From the NCBI GenBank assembly GCA_023384415.1, contig JAHDWJ010000005.1, positions 56,393-120,392 on the forward strand: DNA of 64,000 nucleotides, given 5' to 3'. This document shows positions 44,501 to 53,488 of the stretch, piece by piece (position 1 is the first letter of the stretch; every line of letters begins with the position of its first letter). The DNA comes from Anaerolineae bacterium (lineage in GTDB: Bacteria; Chloroflexota; Anaerolineae; Promineifilales; Promineifilaceae). The position numbers and the translations under genes were made by a program. The notes beneath the pieces are model-generated. The model searched no databases, had not been told where the DNA came from, and saw nothing but the letters and a program-made list of their open reading frames with translations.

Positions 44501-46014
44501 TCACCGATTGTCGCGGGGCGGAGAATGCCCTGGAGTTTGAGCGGCAGTGGCAAAAGACGGTAGCCGCCATTATTGGCCTGGATGCGGATGTGTTGGGGGT
44601 CATTGAAATTGAAAATGACGGTTACGGCCCAACCAGTGCCCTTCAAGATTTGGTAGATCGGCTGAACGCGGCCGCAGGCCCTGGTACCTACGCCTTTATT
44701 GATGTGGACGCGGCCACCGGGGAGATCAACGCCCTGGGCACCGATGCCATCAAAGTCGGCCTCATCTACCGGCCAGCCAACGTCACCCCCGTCGGTCAGA
44801 CCGCTGTTCTCAACAGCGTGAGCTTTGTCAACGGTGGCGACCCGGCCCCACGCAACCGGCCATCCCTGACTCAGGCGTTTGCCCAAAATAGCAACGGAGC
44901 CATCTTCATCGTCAATGTCAACCATCTCAAGAGCAAAGGGAGTGCCTGCTCTGCCCCAGACGCTGGTGACGGTCAAGGAAATTGTAATGTGGTGCGAACC
45001 AATGCCGTCAACGAGTTAATGAGTTGGTTGGCCTCTGATCCCACCGGCACCGGTGATCCAGACATTCTCATCATCGGCGACCTCAACGCTTACGCCAAAG
45101 AAGACCCGATCACCGCTCTGATCAATGGTGGATATACCAACTTGATTGAATCCCTGCTTGGCCCGGATGCTTACTCCTATGTCTTTGATGGGCAGTGGGG
45201 CTACCTGGATCATGCCCTGGCTTCGGCCAGCCTGGTGGCTCAGATAAGCGGCATTACCGAATGGCACATCAACGCCGATGAGCCTAATGTGCTGGATTAC
45301 AACACCAACTTCAAGAGCCCCGGCCAAATCGCCAGTCTGTACGCCCCAGATCAATACCGCGTCTCCGATCATGATCCTATCTTGATTGGTCTGAATCTGA
45401 ACGTGGCCCCCTTCGTGAATGCTGGTGGGCCATACCTGGTTAATGAAGGGGGGTCGGTCATCGTTACGGCTGCCGGTTTTGACCCTGATGGTGGAGACCT
45501 GCTGTATGAGTGGGACCTGAATAATGACGGGGTGTTTGAGACGGTTGGGCAGAGTGCTGTTTTCTCGGCCGCTCTGTTGGCAGCTCCCAGCAGCCATCCC
45601 ATCCGGGTGCGGGTAACCGATGAAGGGGGGTTATGGGCGGTAGATGAAACAGTGGTGCATGTGACCTATAACTTCACTGGTTTCTTCTCCCCCATTGTCA
45701 ATCTACCAGCTATTAACCTCGTTACCGCCGGGAGTGCCGTGCCGATCAAGTTTAGTCTGAATGGGTACAAGGGGATGGCTATCTTTGCTCCAGGGTCACC
45801 CACATCGCAGCTAATGTCTTGTGCTGCCGGTACGCTGGAAAATGATATCCAAGTAATTGAAACGCCTGGAAACAGTGGGCTGCAATATGATGCGGCCACG
45901 GATACGTATACTTATGTATGGAAGACACATAAGGCGTGGAAAGGCACCTGTCGCCAACTAGTTGTGCAGTTGAATGACGGGACGATTCACCGGGCAAACT
46001 TCCGGTTTAAATAG
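41506..46014 (+). CDS. Giant extracellular ExeM/NucH-type nuclease with lamin-tail domains
   Basis: ATG 41506 follows AAGGAG and gives 1502 aa with a signal peptide (LLLLTICLALLSGLL...VQA). Domains in order: three lamin-tail-like domains at about 38-150, 220-350 and 418-540 (STTVVISEFRVRG, PIINEFVLNHVGTD, LVISQVYGGGGN); an Ig-like domain at about 597-700; an OB-fold at about 708-790 (STLGVVVGDYEGP, GFYIQDPFGDGDP); an endonuclease/exonuclease/phosphatase domain at about 973-1290 (AGFNLLNYF, IEIEND, NVNHLKSKG, IIGDLNAY, YLDHAL, SDHDPI); a PKD-like domain; and a C-terminal domain resembling PxKF (VPIKFSLNGYKG). Catalytic residues look complete. It probably degrades extracellular DNA for nutrition or biofilm turnover. 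It carries only two GCGGCCGC copies in 4.5 kb, unusual here. Confidence 0.9.
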   Translation: MNLINVKRNGRLLLLTICLALLSGLLSQTQPVQAASTTVVISEFRVRGPNGAADEFVELYNLSTEPVDISGWLIRGSNNAAGVSTRATIAAATVLNPGCYYLITNASTSGGPYSGAVPGDQTFTTGITDDGGIALTLPNGTTIIDQVGMSNGSAYKEGTPLTSLGSSNLDRGYERKPGGAAGSGTDTDDNSTDFQLLTPSDPQNSASPCVSSEEPEPTAPIINEFVLNHVGTDTHEFVEIYGDPNTDYSDYTILQIEGDTTGAGLIDSVHIVGTTNADGLWTTGFLTNVFENGTVTLLLVKDFTGTIGQDLDSNNDGLFDVTPWSSLVDDVAVNDGGAGDTTYSTTVLAPGFGGSPFTPGGASRIPNGVDTDSAADWALNDFDGEGLPGFIGTPDPGEAFNTPGAPNALVTVNLGYLVISQVYGGGGNAGAPYTHDFIELYNASSSPININGWSVQYTSAAGTSWQVTPLSGTVAPGSYYLIQQAAGNSCAGLPCGSPLPTPNATGTSNMSGTVGKVALVNNSTALSGACPTGGAIVDFVGYGGTANCFEGSGPTPALSNTTAALRKDGGNQDTDDNAADFEVGPPNPRSTPTVDEAPEVTSTVPANGAIEVSLTTNIIINFSEPVNVTGSWFTIACSSGSYTASVTGGPVSFTLDPDNEFDYGDNCTVTILASQVTDVDDDDPPDNMVADYSFSFTTVAVDVCESAYTPIYTIQGSGLSTPLAGQTVSTLGVVVGDYEGPSPTLRGFYIQDPFGDGDPTTSDGIFVFNFDNDSVNLGDLVRVTGTAAEFQDQTQISSVTSIVSCGTGSVAPVDITLPFPSADYLERYEGMLIRLPQTLYVTEHFQLGRFGQIVMSADGRLAQPTNVVAPGAPALALQEANNLNRIIVDDAWQNQNPDPIVFGRDGQPLSASNTLRGGDTATNIVGILTYTWAGNAASGNAYRVRPVNVLGGSLPEFVPANPRPMAPESVGGTLKVAGFNLLNYFNTFSGCTNGVGGPITDCRGAENALEFERQWQKTVAAIIGLDADVLGVIEIENDGYGPTSALQDLVDRLNAAAGPGTYAFIDVDAATGEINALGTDAIKVGLIYRPANVTPVGQTAVLNSVSFVNGGDPAPRNRPSLTQAFAQNSNGAIFIVNVNHLKSKGSACSAPDAGDGQGNCNVVRTNAVNELMSWLASDPTGTGDPDILIIGDLNAYAKEDPITALINGGYTNLIESLLGPDAYSYVFDGQWGYLDHALASASLVAQISGITEWHINADEPNVLDYNTNFKSPGQIASLYAPDQYRVSDHDPILIGLNLNVAPFVNAGGPYLVNEGGSVIVTAAGFDPDGGDLLYEWDLNNDGVFETVGQSAVFSAALLAAPSSHPIRVRVTDEGGLWAVDETVVHVTYNFTGFFSPIVNLPAINLVTAGSAVPIKFSLNGYKGMAIFAPGSPTSQLMSCAAGTLENDIQVIETPGNSGLQYDAATDTYTYVWKTHKAWKGTCRQLVVQLNDGTIHRANFRFK

Positions 46015-46044
46015 GGGAGAGAGATTGGGCAGATGAGATTGAAC

Positions 46045-46225
46045 TGTTCCACAGATGGACACAGATGAGTTCACTGAAAGAAGCCACGAATTTCACGAAT
46101 GAACACGAATTTTTCTTTGGTAATTCTGTGCCTTCGCGTCTCTGCGCGACTTTTTTACAGTAGACTCACAGATTTTCACCAATGGCTTAAAAATCTGTGT
46201 TTATCTGTGACATCTGTGGATAATC
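46045..46225. repeat. Composite intergenic repeat with a DnaA box
   Basis: Begins TCCACAGATGGACACAGATGA, passes through a GCCACGAATTTCACGAATGAA stretch and TGTGCCTTCGCGTCTCTGCG, and ends AAATCTGTGTTTATCTGTGAC followed by ATCTGTGGATAATC. TGTGGATAA at 46215-46223 is an exact DnaA box. Heptamer-like CAATCTCCAATCTCCAATCTC follows at 46227. It fills the gap between the nuclease and the PQQ-type gene. Confidence 0.75.
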
Positions 46226-46284
46226 AATCTCCAATCTCCAATCTCTAATCTCCCGCTAATTCTGTGGGGATGGAGTAGCCATTT

Positions 46285-49050
46285 ATGATTCAAGAAAACT
46301 CTGCCGGGCGGCGCGGCCGCTTGTTCACGTCTCTCCTGGTTGCTACTTTAATGTTTTTGGGGCTGCTAAATGGCTCCCCACTGCTCCAGAAACCAGTAAC
46401 CGAAATGATAATGAACGCGGCCGCGCCCCCACCTGGCTTCCAAAACCAACCCCTCATCCTCGGCCTCAACGAACCCACCACCACCAGCTTCACCCCTGAT
46501 GGCCGAATGCTCATTGCCCAACGGGGCGGCCGCATCCACGTCGTTCAACCGGGGGCCACCCAGGTAGACCCGGTCGCCTTTAATCTCATCACCAATATAA
46601 ACACTGACCAGGGAGAGCGTGGCCTGGTCGGTCTGGTCTTAGACCCCAACTTTGCCAACAACAACTATTACTACGTCTTTTATACCGCCAACACCCCCCT
46701 GCGTGATCGGATAAGCCGCTTCACCGCGGCCGGCAACAGCACCGTACCGGGCAGCGAGATCATTCTCTGGCAAGACAACGTAGATGCCGGGTTGTGGCAT
46801 CATGGCGGCGATTTAGCCTTTGGGCCAGATGGCACCTTATTCATTGCTACCGGCGATCATTACGATACCGGCTCCGGGTCAGCCAACGCCGCCCAACGGC
46901 TAGACAGCTACCGGGGCAAAATTTTACGCATCAATCCCGATGGCTCCATCCCTATGGATAACCCGTTCTATGACGGGGCCGGCCCTAACCTGGATGCCAT
47001 CTGGGCGCGGGGGTTACGCAACCCGTTCCGCTTTACTTTCAACCCCTTCAACGGGGAGATGCTCATCTCTGACAATGGGGATAACCATGGCGCGGCTTTA
47101 GAAGAGGTCAACCGGGGCACTGCCGGGGCGAATTATGGCTGGCCGTTCTGCGGCGGTACCTGTGGACTGGCTGGCATGACCAACCCCATTTTTGAGTATT
47201 CCCACAATGGCCGAGACGCCTCAATTATCGGCGGGCCGGTGTATAACGGCTCCCAGTTCCCGGCCAGTTATCAAGGGGTCTATTTTTACGCTGATTATGT
47301 GCAAAACTGGATCCGTTACCTCACCTTTGATGCCAATGGCAATGTCACCGGTTCCCATTACTTTGAACCACCCGATGGGACGTTGGATGGGCCTTATGGG
47401 GAAATTGTAGATTTAGCGATTGGACCGGATGGGGCGTTGTATTATGTGGATTTTGGCGTCCCATTTGTGGGTACCCCTCAGCCAGGGGCGGTGCGCCGTA
47501 TTAGCTATAGTTCTGGCAACCAGCCGCCAGTTATCACCACCGCCGCTGCCAACCCAACCAGCGGCCCTGGCCCCAATTTATTGGTGAACTTTACCGCGGC
47601 CGCTACCGACCCTGAGAATGATCCCCTCACCTTCACCTGGAATTTTGGCGATGGGCAAACGGCGAATGGGGCCAATACCAGTCATCTTTACACGGGACGC
47701 GGCCGCTATACCGCCCGCCTTACCGTCTCTGATGGGCTGAACCAGGTACTCTCTGCTCCAATTATCATCACCATAGGCAACCCACCTGTGCCCACCATCA
47801 CCACCCCGGCCAATGGGATTTTATTCCGGGCGGGGCAGGTGATTCCCTTTGCGGGGACGGCCACTGACCCGGATGAACCCCCTACCCCAGCCATGTTTAC
47901 CTGGACGGTTGTTTTGCACCATGACAGCCATATTCACCCGGCGGCCGGCCCCTTCACGGGAATCATTTCGGGCAACTTTACCATTCCCACCAGCGGCCAC
48001 GACTTTTTTAGCCCCAACTATTATGAAATTGCCCTTACGGTGACTGATGCCGATGGGCTGCAAGGAACCGATTCGGTCTTTATTTACCCGGATCGGGTGA
48101 ATCTGACCTTTAGCAGCTCTCCCCCAGGGCTGGGGTTAAATTTTGACCAATACGCCAACCTGCCCACCCCGTTCAACTATGCTAGTTTAATCAACTTTCA
48201 ACATGAGTTAGAAGCCCCCCTGACTCAGCTGTTGAATGGGAATGTATATCAATTTGTTTGCTGGTCATCCGGGGCCGCGGCCGCGCACACCCTCATCGTT
48301 CCCCCCCATAACCACGCTTATATTGCCGTGTATGAACTGGTGCCCCCACCAGAACAACAATTTGCCCTGGCGTTTGATGGGGTGGATGATATAGCCCGTA
48401 CCAGTTTCAGCCCTGGGGCTGGCCCGCTAACAATTGAAGCCTGGGTGCGACCAACCGGCAGTGGCAGCAATGGTATTCTGGCGGCCGCGGCCGGCTCAAA
48501 CAGTGGCTGGTCCTTAGAGCTAAATGGCGGGCGGCTCACCTTCTGGCTGTATACCAACCTGGGGTGGCAAACAGTGCAACACCCTACCCTGCTAACCGCT
48601 GGTGAATGGACCCATGTGGCCGCAACCTACCAGAGTGGTGGTGCCAGAGCTTTTGTCAATGGCAGCCCGTCAGCGGCCGCATCTGTTGGTACCCTCACCG
48701 CTCCAGCCAACCTCACCTTTGGTGGGACCACCGGGTTCACCCCCTATCCAGGGGCCCTGGATGATGTCCGTCTCTCCAGCCAGGCCCGCTATACAACTGC
48801 CTTTACCCCACCAACGCGGCCGCTCCCCGCCGATGGCAGCACAGTTGGCTTATGGCTGTTTAATGAAGGCACAGGGCAGGTAGCCCATGATCTGGTAGGG
48901 GGACACCATGCCACTCTGGGCCCCACCCCCAACCCCGACCCGGCTGATCCAACCTGGATAGTGGTAAGTGGAAACAGGGATGCGGCCGCGTTGTCATTAG
49001 GATCACCCTGTTTACCCACCACCTATCTACCTTTTGTGAAACGCCGATGA
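46285..49050 (+). CDS. Secreted PQQ-dependent sugar dehydrogenase-like protein with PKD and LamG domains
   Basis: A 921-aa protein with an N-terminal signal segment (LVATLMFLGLLNGS). Residues of about 50-410 form a beta-propeller of the soluble aldose/GSDH type: ERGLVGLVLDPNF, WHHGGDLAFGPDGTLFIATGD, YRGKILRINPDGSIP, RGLRNPFRFTFNP, and GGPVYNGS. These match the PQQ/Ca-binding pattern, so oxidation of sugars outside the cell is likely. A PKD domain follows (about 415-500, FTWNFGDGQTANG), then an Ig-like region, a LamG/concanavalin-like domain (about 690-880, IEAWVRPTGSGSNG, EWTHVAATYQSGG), and the end TTYLPFVKRR, a YLPxxxR motif. It has about ten GCGGCCGC copies. Confidence 0.9.
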   Translation: MIQENSAGRRGRLFTSLLVATLMFLGLLNGSPLLQKPVTEMIMNAAAPPPGFQNQPLILGLNEPTTTSFTPDGRMLIAQRGGRIHVVQPGATQVDPVAFNLITNINTDQGERGLVGLVLDPNFANNNYYYVFYTANTPLRDRISRFTAAGNSTVPGSEIILWQDNVDAGLWHHGGDLAFGPDGTLFIATGDHYDTGSGSANAAQRLDSYRGKILRINPDGSIPMDNPFYDGAGPNLDAIWARGLRNPFRFTFNPFNGEMLISDNGDNHGAALEEVNRGTAGANYGWPFCGGTCGLAGMTNPIFEYSHNGRDASIIGGPVYNGSQFPASYQGVYFYADYVQNWIRYLTFDANGNVTGSHYFEPPDGTLDGPYGEIVDLAIGPDGALYYVDFGVPFVGTPQPGAVRRISYSSGNQPPVITTAAANPTSGPGPNLLVNFTAAATDPENDPLTFTWNFGDGQTANGANTSHLYTGRGRYTARLTVSDGLNQVLSAPIIITIGNPPVPTITTPANGILFRAGQVIPFAGTATDPDEPPTPAMFTWTVVLHHDSHIHPAAGPFTGIISGNFTIPTSGHDFFSPNYYEIALTVTDADGLQGTDSVFIYPDRVNLTFSSSPPGLGLNFDQYANLPTPFNYASLINFQHELEAPLTQLLNGNVYQFVCWSSGAAAAHTLIVPPHNHAYIAVYELVPPPEQQFALAFDGVDDIARTSFSPGAGPLTIEAWVRPTGSGSNGILAAAAGSNSGWSLELNGGRLTFWLYTNLGWQTVQHPTLLTAGEWTHVAATYQSGGARAFVNGSPSAAASVGTLTAPANLTFGGTTGFTPYPGALDDVRLSSQARYTTAFTPPTRPLPADGSTVGLWLFNEGTGQVAHDLVGGHHATLGPTPNPDPADPTWIVVSGNRDAAALSLGSPCLPTTYLPFVKRR

Positions 49051-49066
49051 AACAATTAAACAGGGC

Positions 49067-52000
49067 ATGGCTCAAGCGAACTTGACAATCAAAATGGGTA
49101 TCAGCTTCGCTTGTTTGAACCCCGTGATCGCTATAAAACAAGTTAGCCGCCTGGGGAAAACGCCCCTTCTCCCCCTCTTTCTTCTCTGGCTGCTGGCCTT
49201 TTGGCCGCTCCTGAAGAGTGGCTATCCCACCATTGGCGATGGGTTGATCCATTTTTACCGCCTGGTGCAGTTTGACCATTTGTTAAGCCAGGGTATCTGG
49301 TTTCCCCGCTGGGCCACGGATTTGGGGTATGGGTATGGGTACCCTCTGTTCAATTACACCCCGCCTCTGGTTTATTATGGCGGCTCATTGTTTCACGCCC
49401 TGGGGTTGAGTTATGCCCACAGCCTGATAGCAATGTACGGGGTGGGGCTGGCGTTGGCCGGCAGCGGCGCCTACCTGTTGGCCCGCCACTGGGGGGGGAT
49501 GACGGGGGGGCTGATGGCCGCGGCCGCGTATCTGTTCTCCCCTTATCTCCATTTCAACATCCTGGCCCGCGGGGCCGTGTCCGAAACATTCGCCCTGGGG
49601 TTACTGCCCTGGGTCTTGTGGAGCTACACCCGCCTGAGCCAACAGCCAAACCGGTGGCTAGTTGCGGCCGCAGCCACCCTTTATGCCGCCCTCTGCCTGA
49701 CCCACGTGCTGAGTGCCCTGTTGGCCCTGCCCTTACTTGGGGTGATCATTCTCCTCAACCAGCCTAACCATTCCCCCAACCAACCCAATTACCAATACAC
49801 CAATACACTCAACACACTCCTGGCTCTCCTCTGGGGTATCGGGCTGGCCGCCTACTTCCTGCTCCCGGCCTTGTTAGAAACCAACCTGGTGCAAATTCAT
49901 CAGCTAACCGCTCCCTCTGATCTCGATTTCCGCAACCATTTTTTAAGCCTGGGGCAGCTTTTCGCCTGGCCCCGTCCCTTTGACGAACGGCTGGTTTTTC
50001 AGGCTATCCCTCCCAGCCTCAGCCTGTTCACGCTGGCAATGGCCCTCTTCCCGGCGGGGTTTAAGGTATATGACGCTGTGCGCCACAAGTCAAACAGTTC
50101 ACGTTTCAGCCAGATACCCGTTCTCCTTTGGCTTACCTTTCTCCTGTTCTCTTTCTTCATCCTACCCATCTCCCGCCCATTGTGGGAATGGATGCCCCAG
50201 GCTCATATTGTGCAATTTCCCTGGCGATTGGTAGGGCCAGCCAGTTTGTTGTTAGCCCTGCTGGTGGGGTGGGGATGGGCAAAGGTAAAAGGGAGATGGA
50301 CAGTGGTTATCCCATCCTTCATGGTTTTTGGCTACCTTTACCTGCTCCCCTGGACGTTCGCGGCCGCGTCTACCCCACCCCCGGCCGCCCCCACCATCGC
50401 CGACCTGCCCCGCTACGAAAAAGCCAGCGGCCAGCTTGGCACCACCTCAACTGGCGAATTTCTGCCCCACACCGTTACTCAACTCCCCGACCCAGACTCC
50501 CTGTTGGTTGAATATGACCGCCAGCTTATCATTCCTCGTCTGCGGCCGCTGCCCGATGGGGTTACCCTCAGCCACCAGACGGCTGCCCTGACGGGGGCTG
50601 AGGCGCACATCACCGCCCAACAAGCTGTTACCCTCACCTTTAACATCTTTGCCTTCCCCGGCTGGCAGGCCACTCTGGATGACCAGCCCATACCCATTAC
50701 CCCATCCTGGCCCCATGGCCTCATTACCGTTCCTGTTCCTGCTGGTCAGCATCGGGTCGCCGTTCATTTCGGGGGAACGCCAGTGCGCTGGTTGGGGCAG
50801 GTGATTTCTCTGTTTAGCCTGCTGGGGTTGGTGGGGTATGTGGTGAAAGCGAAGGACGAAGGAAGGAAGACGGTTAACGAAAAACGAACACCAAAACAGA
50901 GGGGGAATGTCAACCATTCGCTTACCGTTATCGCTCTGCTGCTGCTCTTGGGGCTGCGGCCGCTGCTAGATACCCGCCCCAACCCTTTTGCCTATTCCCG
51001 CTTCGATGGACAGACAGTGGCCGGGGTGGCCCCATTGCAATTAAACTTTGATCAAGAACTCATCCTCATTGGTGTCGAATGGCCCCCGGCTCCTCTGCCT
51101 GCCGATAAACCGATCCCGCTGAGGTTGTATTGGCGGCCGCAAGCCCCCCCTGCCGCCAACTATTCGGTCAGTTTGCAGCTAACCGACGCGGCCGGCCACC
51201 TGTTCGGCCAATCTGATTCCCAACATCCGGGACAGATACCCACATCTCGCTGGCAGCCTGGTCAATACGCCCAGGATAATCACGCCATCTCCCTGCTCCC
51301 TGGTACACCCCCTGGAGCATACCAGGTGTGGGTTGCCGTGTATCAGGTAGGCGGCCCATCTCTGAACTGGTTGGACGCCAATGCCGCTCCTGGGGGACAA
51401 CGATATTTGTTGGGTGAACTCCAGGTGATGCGGGCCAATCACTTCCCGCGCCAGCTTGATATGTCCCCCATGACCGCCATCCCCGCCGGTCCCCTCACCC
51501 TGGTTGGGCAAATCCCCCCGGCCGCTGAGGTAATGGTGGGCGAAGTTGTGGTGACAACGCTCCTGTGGCAGGTGAACCACCCTCTGGATGGTACGGTTAC
51601 TTTCCGTTTAGAGTTGGCGGCCGCCGATGGGACAATCTGGCATACCCAGGCTGGTACACCAGCCCGTTCTGATTACCCCCCAGAGCAATGGCAGATTGGT
51701 GAAATTATCCGCACCCCTCAGTCAATGCTGGTGCCAGCAACGTTACCTGCCGGGCCAATCACCTGGCAGGCGGTTCTCACCAGCGAAACCGAGACGTTTA
51801 CCCTGCCGTTGGCCCATTTGACAGTACAGGTGCCAGAGCGAAATTTCACCCGCCCCCCCATCAGCTACCCCCAGGAAGCGGTTTTTGCCGACCAGATCAG
51901 ATGGCTGGGGTATGATCTGGATGCAGACGGGATTACCTTGTATTGGCAGGGGTTGGCCTTGATGGAAACCAGTTATGTGGCCTTTGTTCACCGGCTGGAT

Positions 52001-52204
52001 GAAAGCGGCCGCCTGGTAGCCCAGATAGACCGCCCCCCACTCAACGGCACCCGCCCTACCACCAGTTGGCTGCCTGGGGAAATTTTAACTGATTATTACC
52101 CGCTGCCGATGACGGATGCGGCCGCGTTTGCCATTGGCTTCTATGACCCAGAGACCCAGGTGCGGCTAGGCACGGTGATGATTGAACTAAGCCGTCAACC
52201 GTGA
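49067..52204 (+). CDS. PTPS-related membrane protein with extracellular beta domains
   Basis: A 1045-aa protein. The N-terminal half has about a dozen membrane helices and matches the '6-pyruvoyl-tetrahydropterin synthase related' membrane family (PF10131), GT-C-like glycosyltransferases: YPTIGDGLIHFYRLVQFDHL, WFPRWATDLGYGYGYPLFNY, GLALAGSGAYLLARHWGG. Another helix lies near 600. The C-terminal third carries two or three repeated beta-sandwich units (PLRLYWRPQAPP...YSVSLQLTDAAG; GITLYWQGLALMETSYVAFV), also seen at the end of 61170-63587. An octamer repeat is translated inside it as NYQYTNTLNT at about 245. It probably glycosylates a surface polymer. Confidence 0.82.
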   Translation: MAQANLTIKMGISFACLNPVIAIKQVSRLGKTPLLPLFLLWLLAFWPLLKSGYPTIGDGLIHFYRLVQFDHLLSQGIWFPRWATDLGYGYGYPLFNYTPPLVYYGGSLFHALGLSYAHSLIAMYGVGLALAGSGAYLLARHWGGMTGGLMAAAAYLFSPYLHFNILARGAVSETFALGLLPWVLWSYTRLSQQPNRWLVAAAATLYAALCLTHVLSALLALPLLGVIILLNQPNHSPNQPNYQYTNTLNTLLALLWGIGLAAYFLLPALLETNLVQIHQLTAPSDLDFRNHFLSLGQLFAWPRPFDERLVFQAIPPSLSLFTLAMALFPAGFKVYDAVRHKSNSSRFSQIPVLLWLTFLLFSFFILPISRPLWEWMPQAHIVQFPWRLVGPASLLLALLVGWGWAKVKGRWTVVIPSFMVFGYLYLLPWTFAAASTPPPAAPTIADLPRYEKASGQLGTTSTGEFLPHTVTQLPDPDSLLVEYDRQLIIPRLRPLPDGVTLSHQTAALTGAEAHITAQQAVTLTFNIFAFPGWQATLDDQPIPITPSWPHGLITVPVPAGQHRVAVHFGGTPVRWLGQVISLFSLLGLVGYVVKAKDEGRKTVNEKRTPKQRGNVNHSLTVIALLLLLGLRPLLDTRPNPFAYSRFDGQTVAGVAPLQLNFDQELILIGVEWPPAPLPADKPIPLRLYWRPQAPPAANYSVSLQLTDAAGHLFGQSDSQHPGQIPTSRWQPGQYAQDNHAISLLPGTPPGAYQVWVAVYQVGGPSLNWLDANAAPGGQRYLLGELQVMRANHFPRQLDMSPMTAIPAGPLTLVGQIPPAAEVMVGEVVVTTLLWQVNHPLDGTVTFRLELAAADGTIWHTQAGTPARSDYPPEQWQIGEIIRTPQSMLVPATLPAGPITWQAVLTSETETFTLPLAHLTVQVPERNFTRPPISYPQEAVFADQIRWLGYDLDADGITLYWQGLALMETSYVAFVHRLDESGRLVAQIDRPPLNGTRPTTSWLPGEILTDYYPLPMTDAAAFAIGFYDPETQVRLGTVMIELSRQP

Positions 52205-52223
52205 TCCATAATATACCCATCGT

Positions 52224-52321
52224 GGTCATAAAGTGACATTCCAGTTGGAGAGTAGAGACTGGAGACTGGGGATTGGTTAATCTAGAGTCTCCAGTCTCAC
52301 TGAAAATATCAGTTTATGACC
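52224..52321. repeat. Nested inverted repeat between convergent genes
   Basis: Outer arms GGTCATAAA (52224-52232) and TTTATGACC (52313-52321) enclose inner arms GAGACTGGAGACT (52255-52267) and AGTCTCCAGTCTC (52286-52298), all perfect. The inner arm is the GGAGACT heptamer. The AATAAAGTGAC-like start resembles 11316. It may stop transcription from both sides. Confidence 0.8.
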
Positions 52322-52354
52322 GTTGGCAGTATAACTCACCCACTCACCACTCGC

Positions 52355-53332
52355 CTACCCGTTCAACTGTTGCGTAAAGGTAGCCGCATCTATGTTTGTT
52401 CCGCACACAATCAGCCCCACCCGCTGCCCGGCTAGCTTTTCCCGCAGTGGGCCACAGAGAGCCGCTGTCGCGGCCGCGCCCGCCGGTTCAACCGCCAGCT
52501 TCATCTCGCGGAACAACAGCCTCATCCCTTCTTTGATCTGTTCATCGTTGATCAGCACTACCTCATCCACATATTGTTGACATAACGAAAAACTGTAGGG
52601 TAGGGCAAAGGGGGCCCCCAGGCTGTCAGCGATAGTGCGAACGGCTTCAATTCGTTCTGGTTTGCCGCTGCGTAAGCTGCGCCACATGCTGTCCGCCCCT
52701 TCTGGCTCCACCCCGTAGACGCGGATGGCGGGGTGAGATAGTTTGAGTGCGGCCACGACCCCGGCAATCAGTCCGCCCCCGCCAATCGGCACAACGACGG
52801 CATCCAGGTTGGGAACTTGCTCATACAGTTCCAGCCCCAGCGTGGCCGTGCCCAGAGCTGTCAGCCGCCCTTCAAACGGGTGAACAAAGGTGCGCCCTTC
52901 TTCTTGCTGAATCTGCTCCACGCGGGCAAACGCCTCATGGACATCGGCCACCAGTTCCACCGCGGCTCCGTAAGCGCGGCAGAGAGCTACCCGCAGGGGG
53001 CTGGCCGTGCGGGGCATCACCACTTTGGCCTGGGAGCCAACGATTTGGGCGGCATAAGCCAGGGCGATGGCATGGTTGCCAGCACTGACCGCCGTGACTC
53101 CCCGTTGTAACGCGGCCGCATCCAGAGCCAACACATTAGCCAGCGCCCCCCGCGGCTTGAAGGTACCGGTATGCTGCCATAACTCCAGCTTTAGACATAC
53201 CTGAGTGGAAGGGGGGATGAGCGCAGACAGTTCGCGGCCGCGCCACCACCAGATCGGCGTCGTTACAATATACGGATCAATCTGGGCACGCAAGGCTAGA
53301 ATATCGTTTAGAGAAATATCAGCCGAAACCAT
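52355..53332 (-). CDS. Threonine/serine dehydratase-like PLP enzyme
   Basis: A 325-aa fold-type II PLP enzyme. The PLP lysine is in QHTGTFKPRGALAN (most relatives have TGSFKxRGA), the AGNHA loop is SAGNHAIALAYAAQ, and the phosphate-binding glycine loop is VVPIGGGGLIAG. VEPAGAAATAAL near the end is also typical. There is no C-terminal ACT domain, so it is likely a catabolic or biosynthetic threonine/serine dehydratase without isoleucine control; serine racemase-like activity is an alternative. It lies alone, with nested inverted repeats on both sides. Confidence 0.9.
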   Translation of the reverse strand: MVSADISLNDILALRAQIDPYIVTTPIWWWRGRELSALIPPSTQVCLKLELWQHTGTFKPRGALANVLALDAAALQRGVTAVSAGNHAIALAYAAQIVGSQAKVVMPRTASPLRVALCRAYGAAVELVADVHEAFARVEQIQQEEGRTFVHPFEGRLTALGTATLGLELYEQVPNLDAVVVPIGGGGLIAGVVAALKLSHPAIRVYGVEPEGADSMWRSLRSGKPERIEAVRTIADSLGAPFALPYSFSLCQQYVDEVVLINDEQIKEGMRLLFREMKLAVEPAGAAATAALCGPLREKLAGQRVGLIVCGTNIDAATFTQQLNG

Positions 53333-53364
53333 AAGACCTCATAGCGCAAATTTCTGAAATATTT

Positions 53365-53442
53365 CGTTCAATGTAAATAATTGAGTTGGCCAGGAAGTTA
53401 AGCCTTTAGAGAAACATGCAACTTCTCTAAAGATATTGAACG
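53365..53442. repeat. Nested inverted repeat in the divergent promoter region
   Basis: Outer arms CGTTCAAT (53365-53372) and ATTGAACG (53435-53442) enclose CTTTAGAGAA (53404-53413) and TTCTCTAAAG (53423-53432), all perfect. It lies between the dehydratase and the membrane-protein genes, which diverge. It may be an operator or an mRNA leader structure. Confidence 0.75.
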
Positions 53443-53488
53443 TTCAGAGTATACCAGGTAACTATTCAACCATTCACAAGGAGGAGAG

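Noticed and set aside
28430-46225. DnaA boxes as an origin of replication
   Set aside because: Boxes lie one per dispersed repeat several kilobases apart, with no cluster, no AT-rich unwinding region and no dnaA or dnaN gene.
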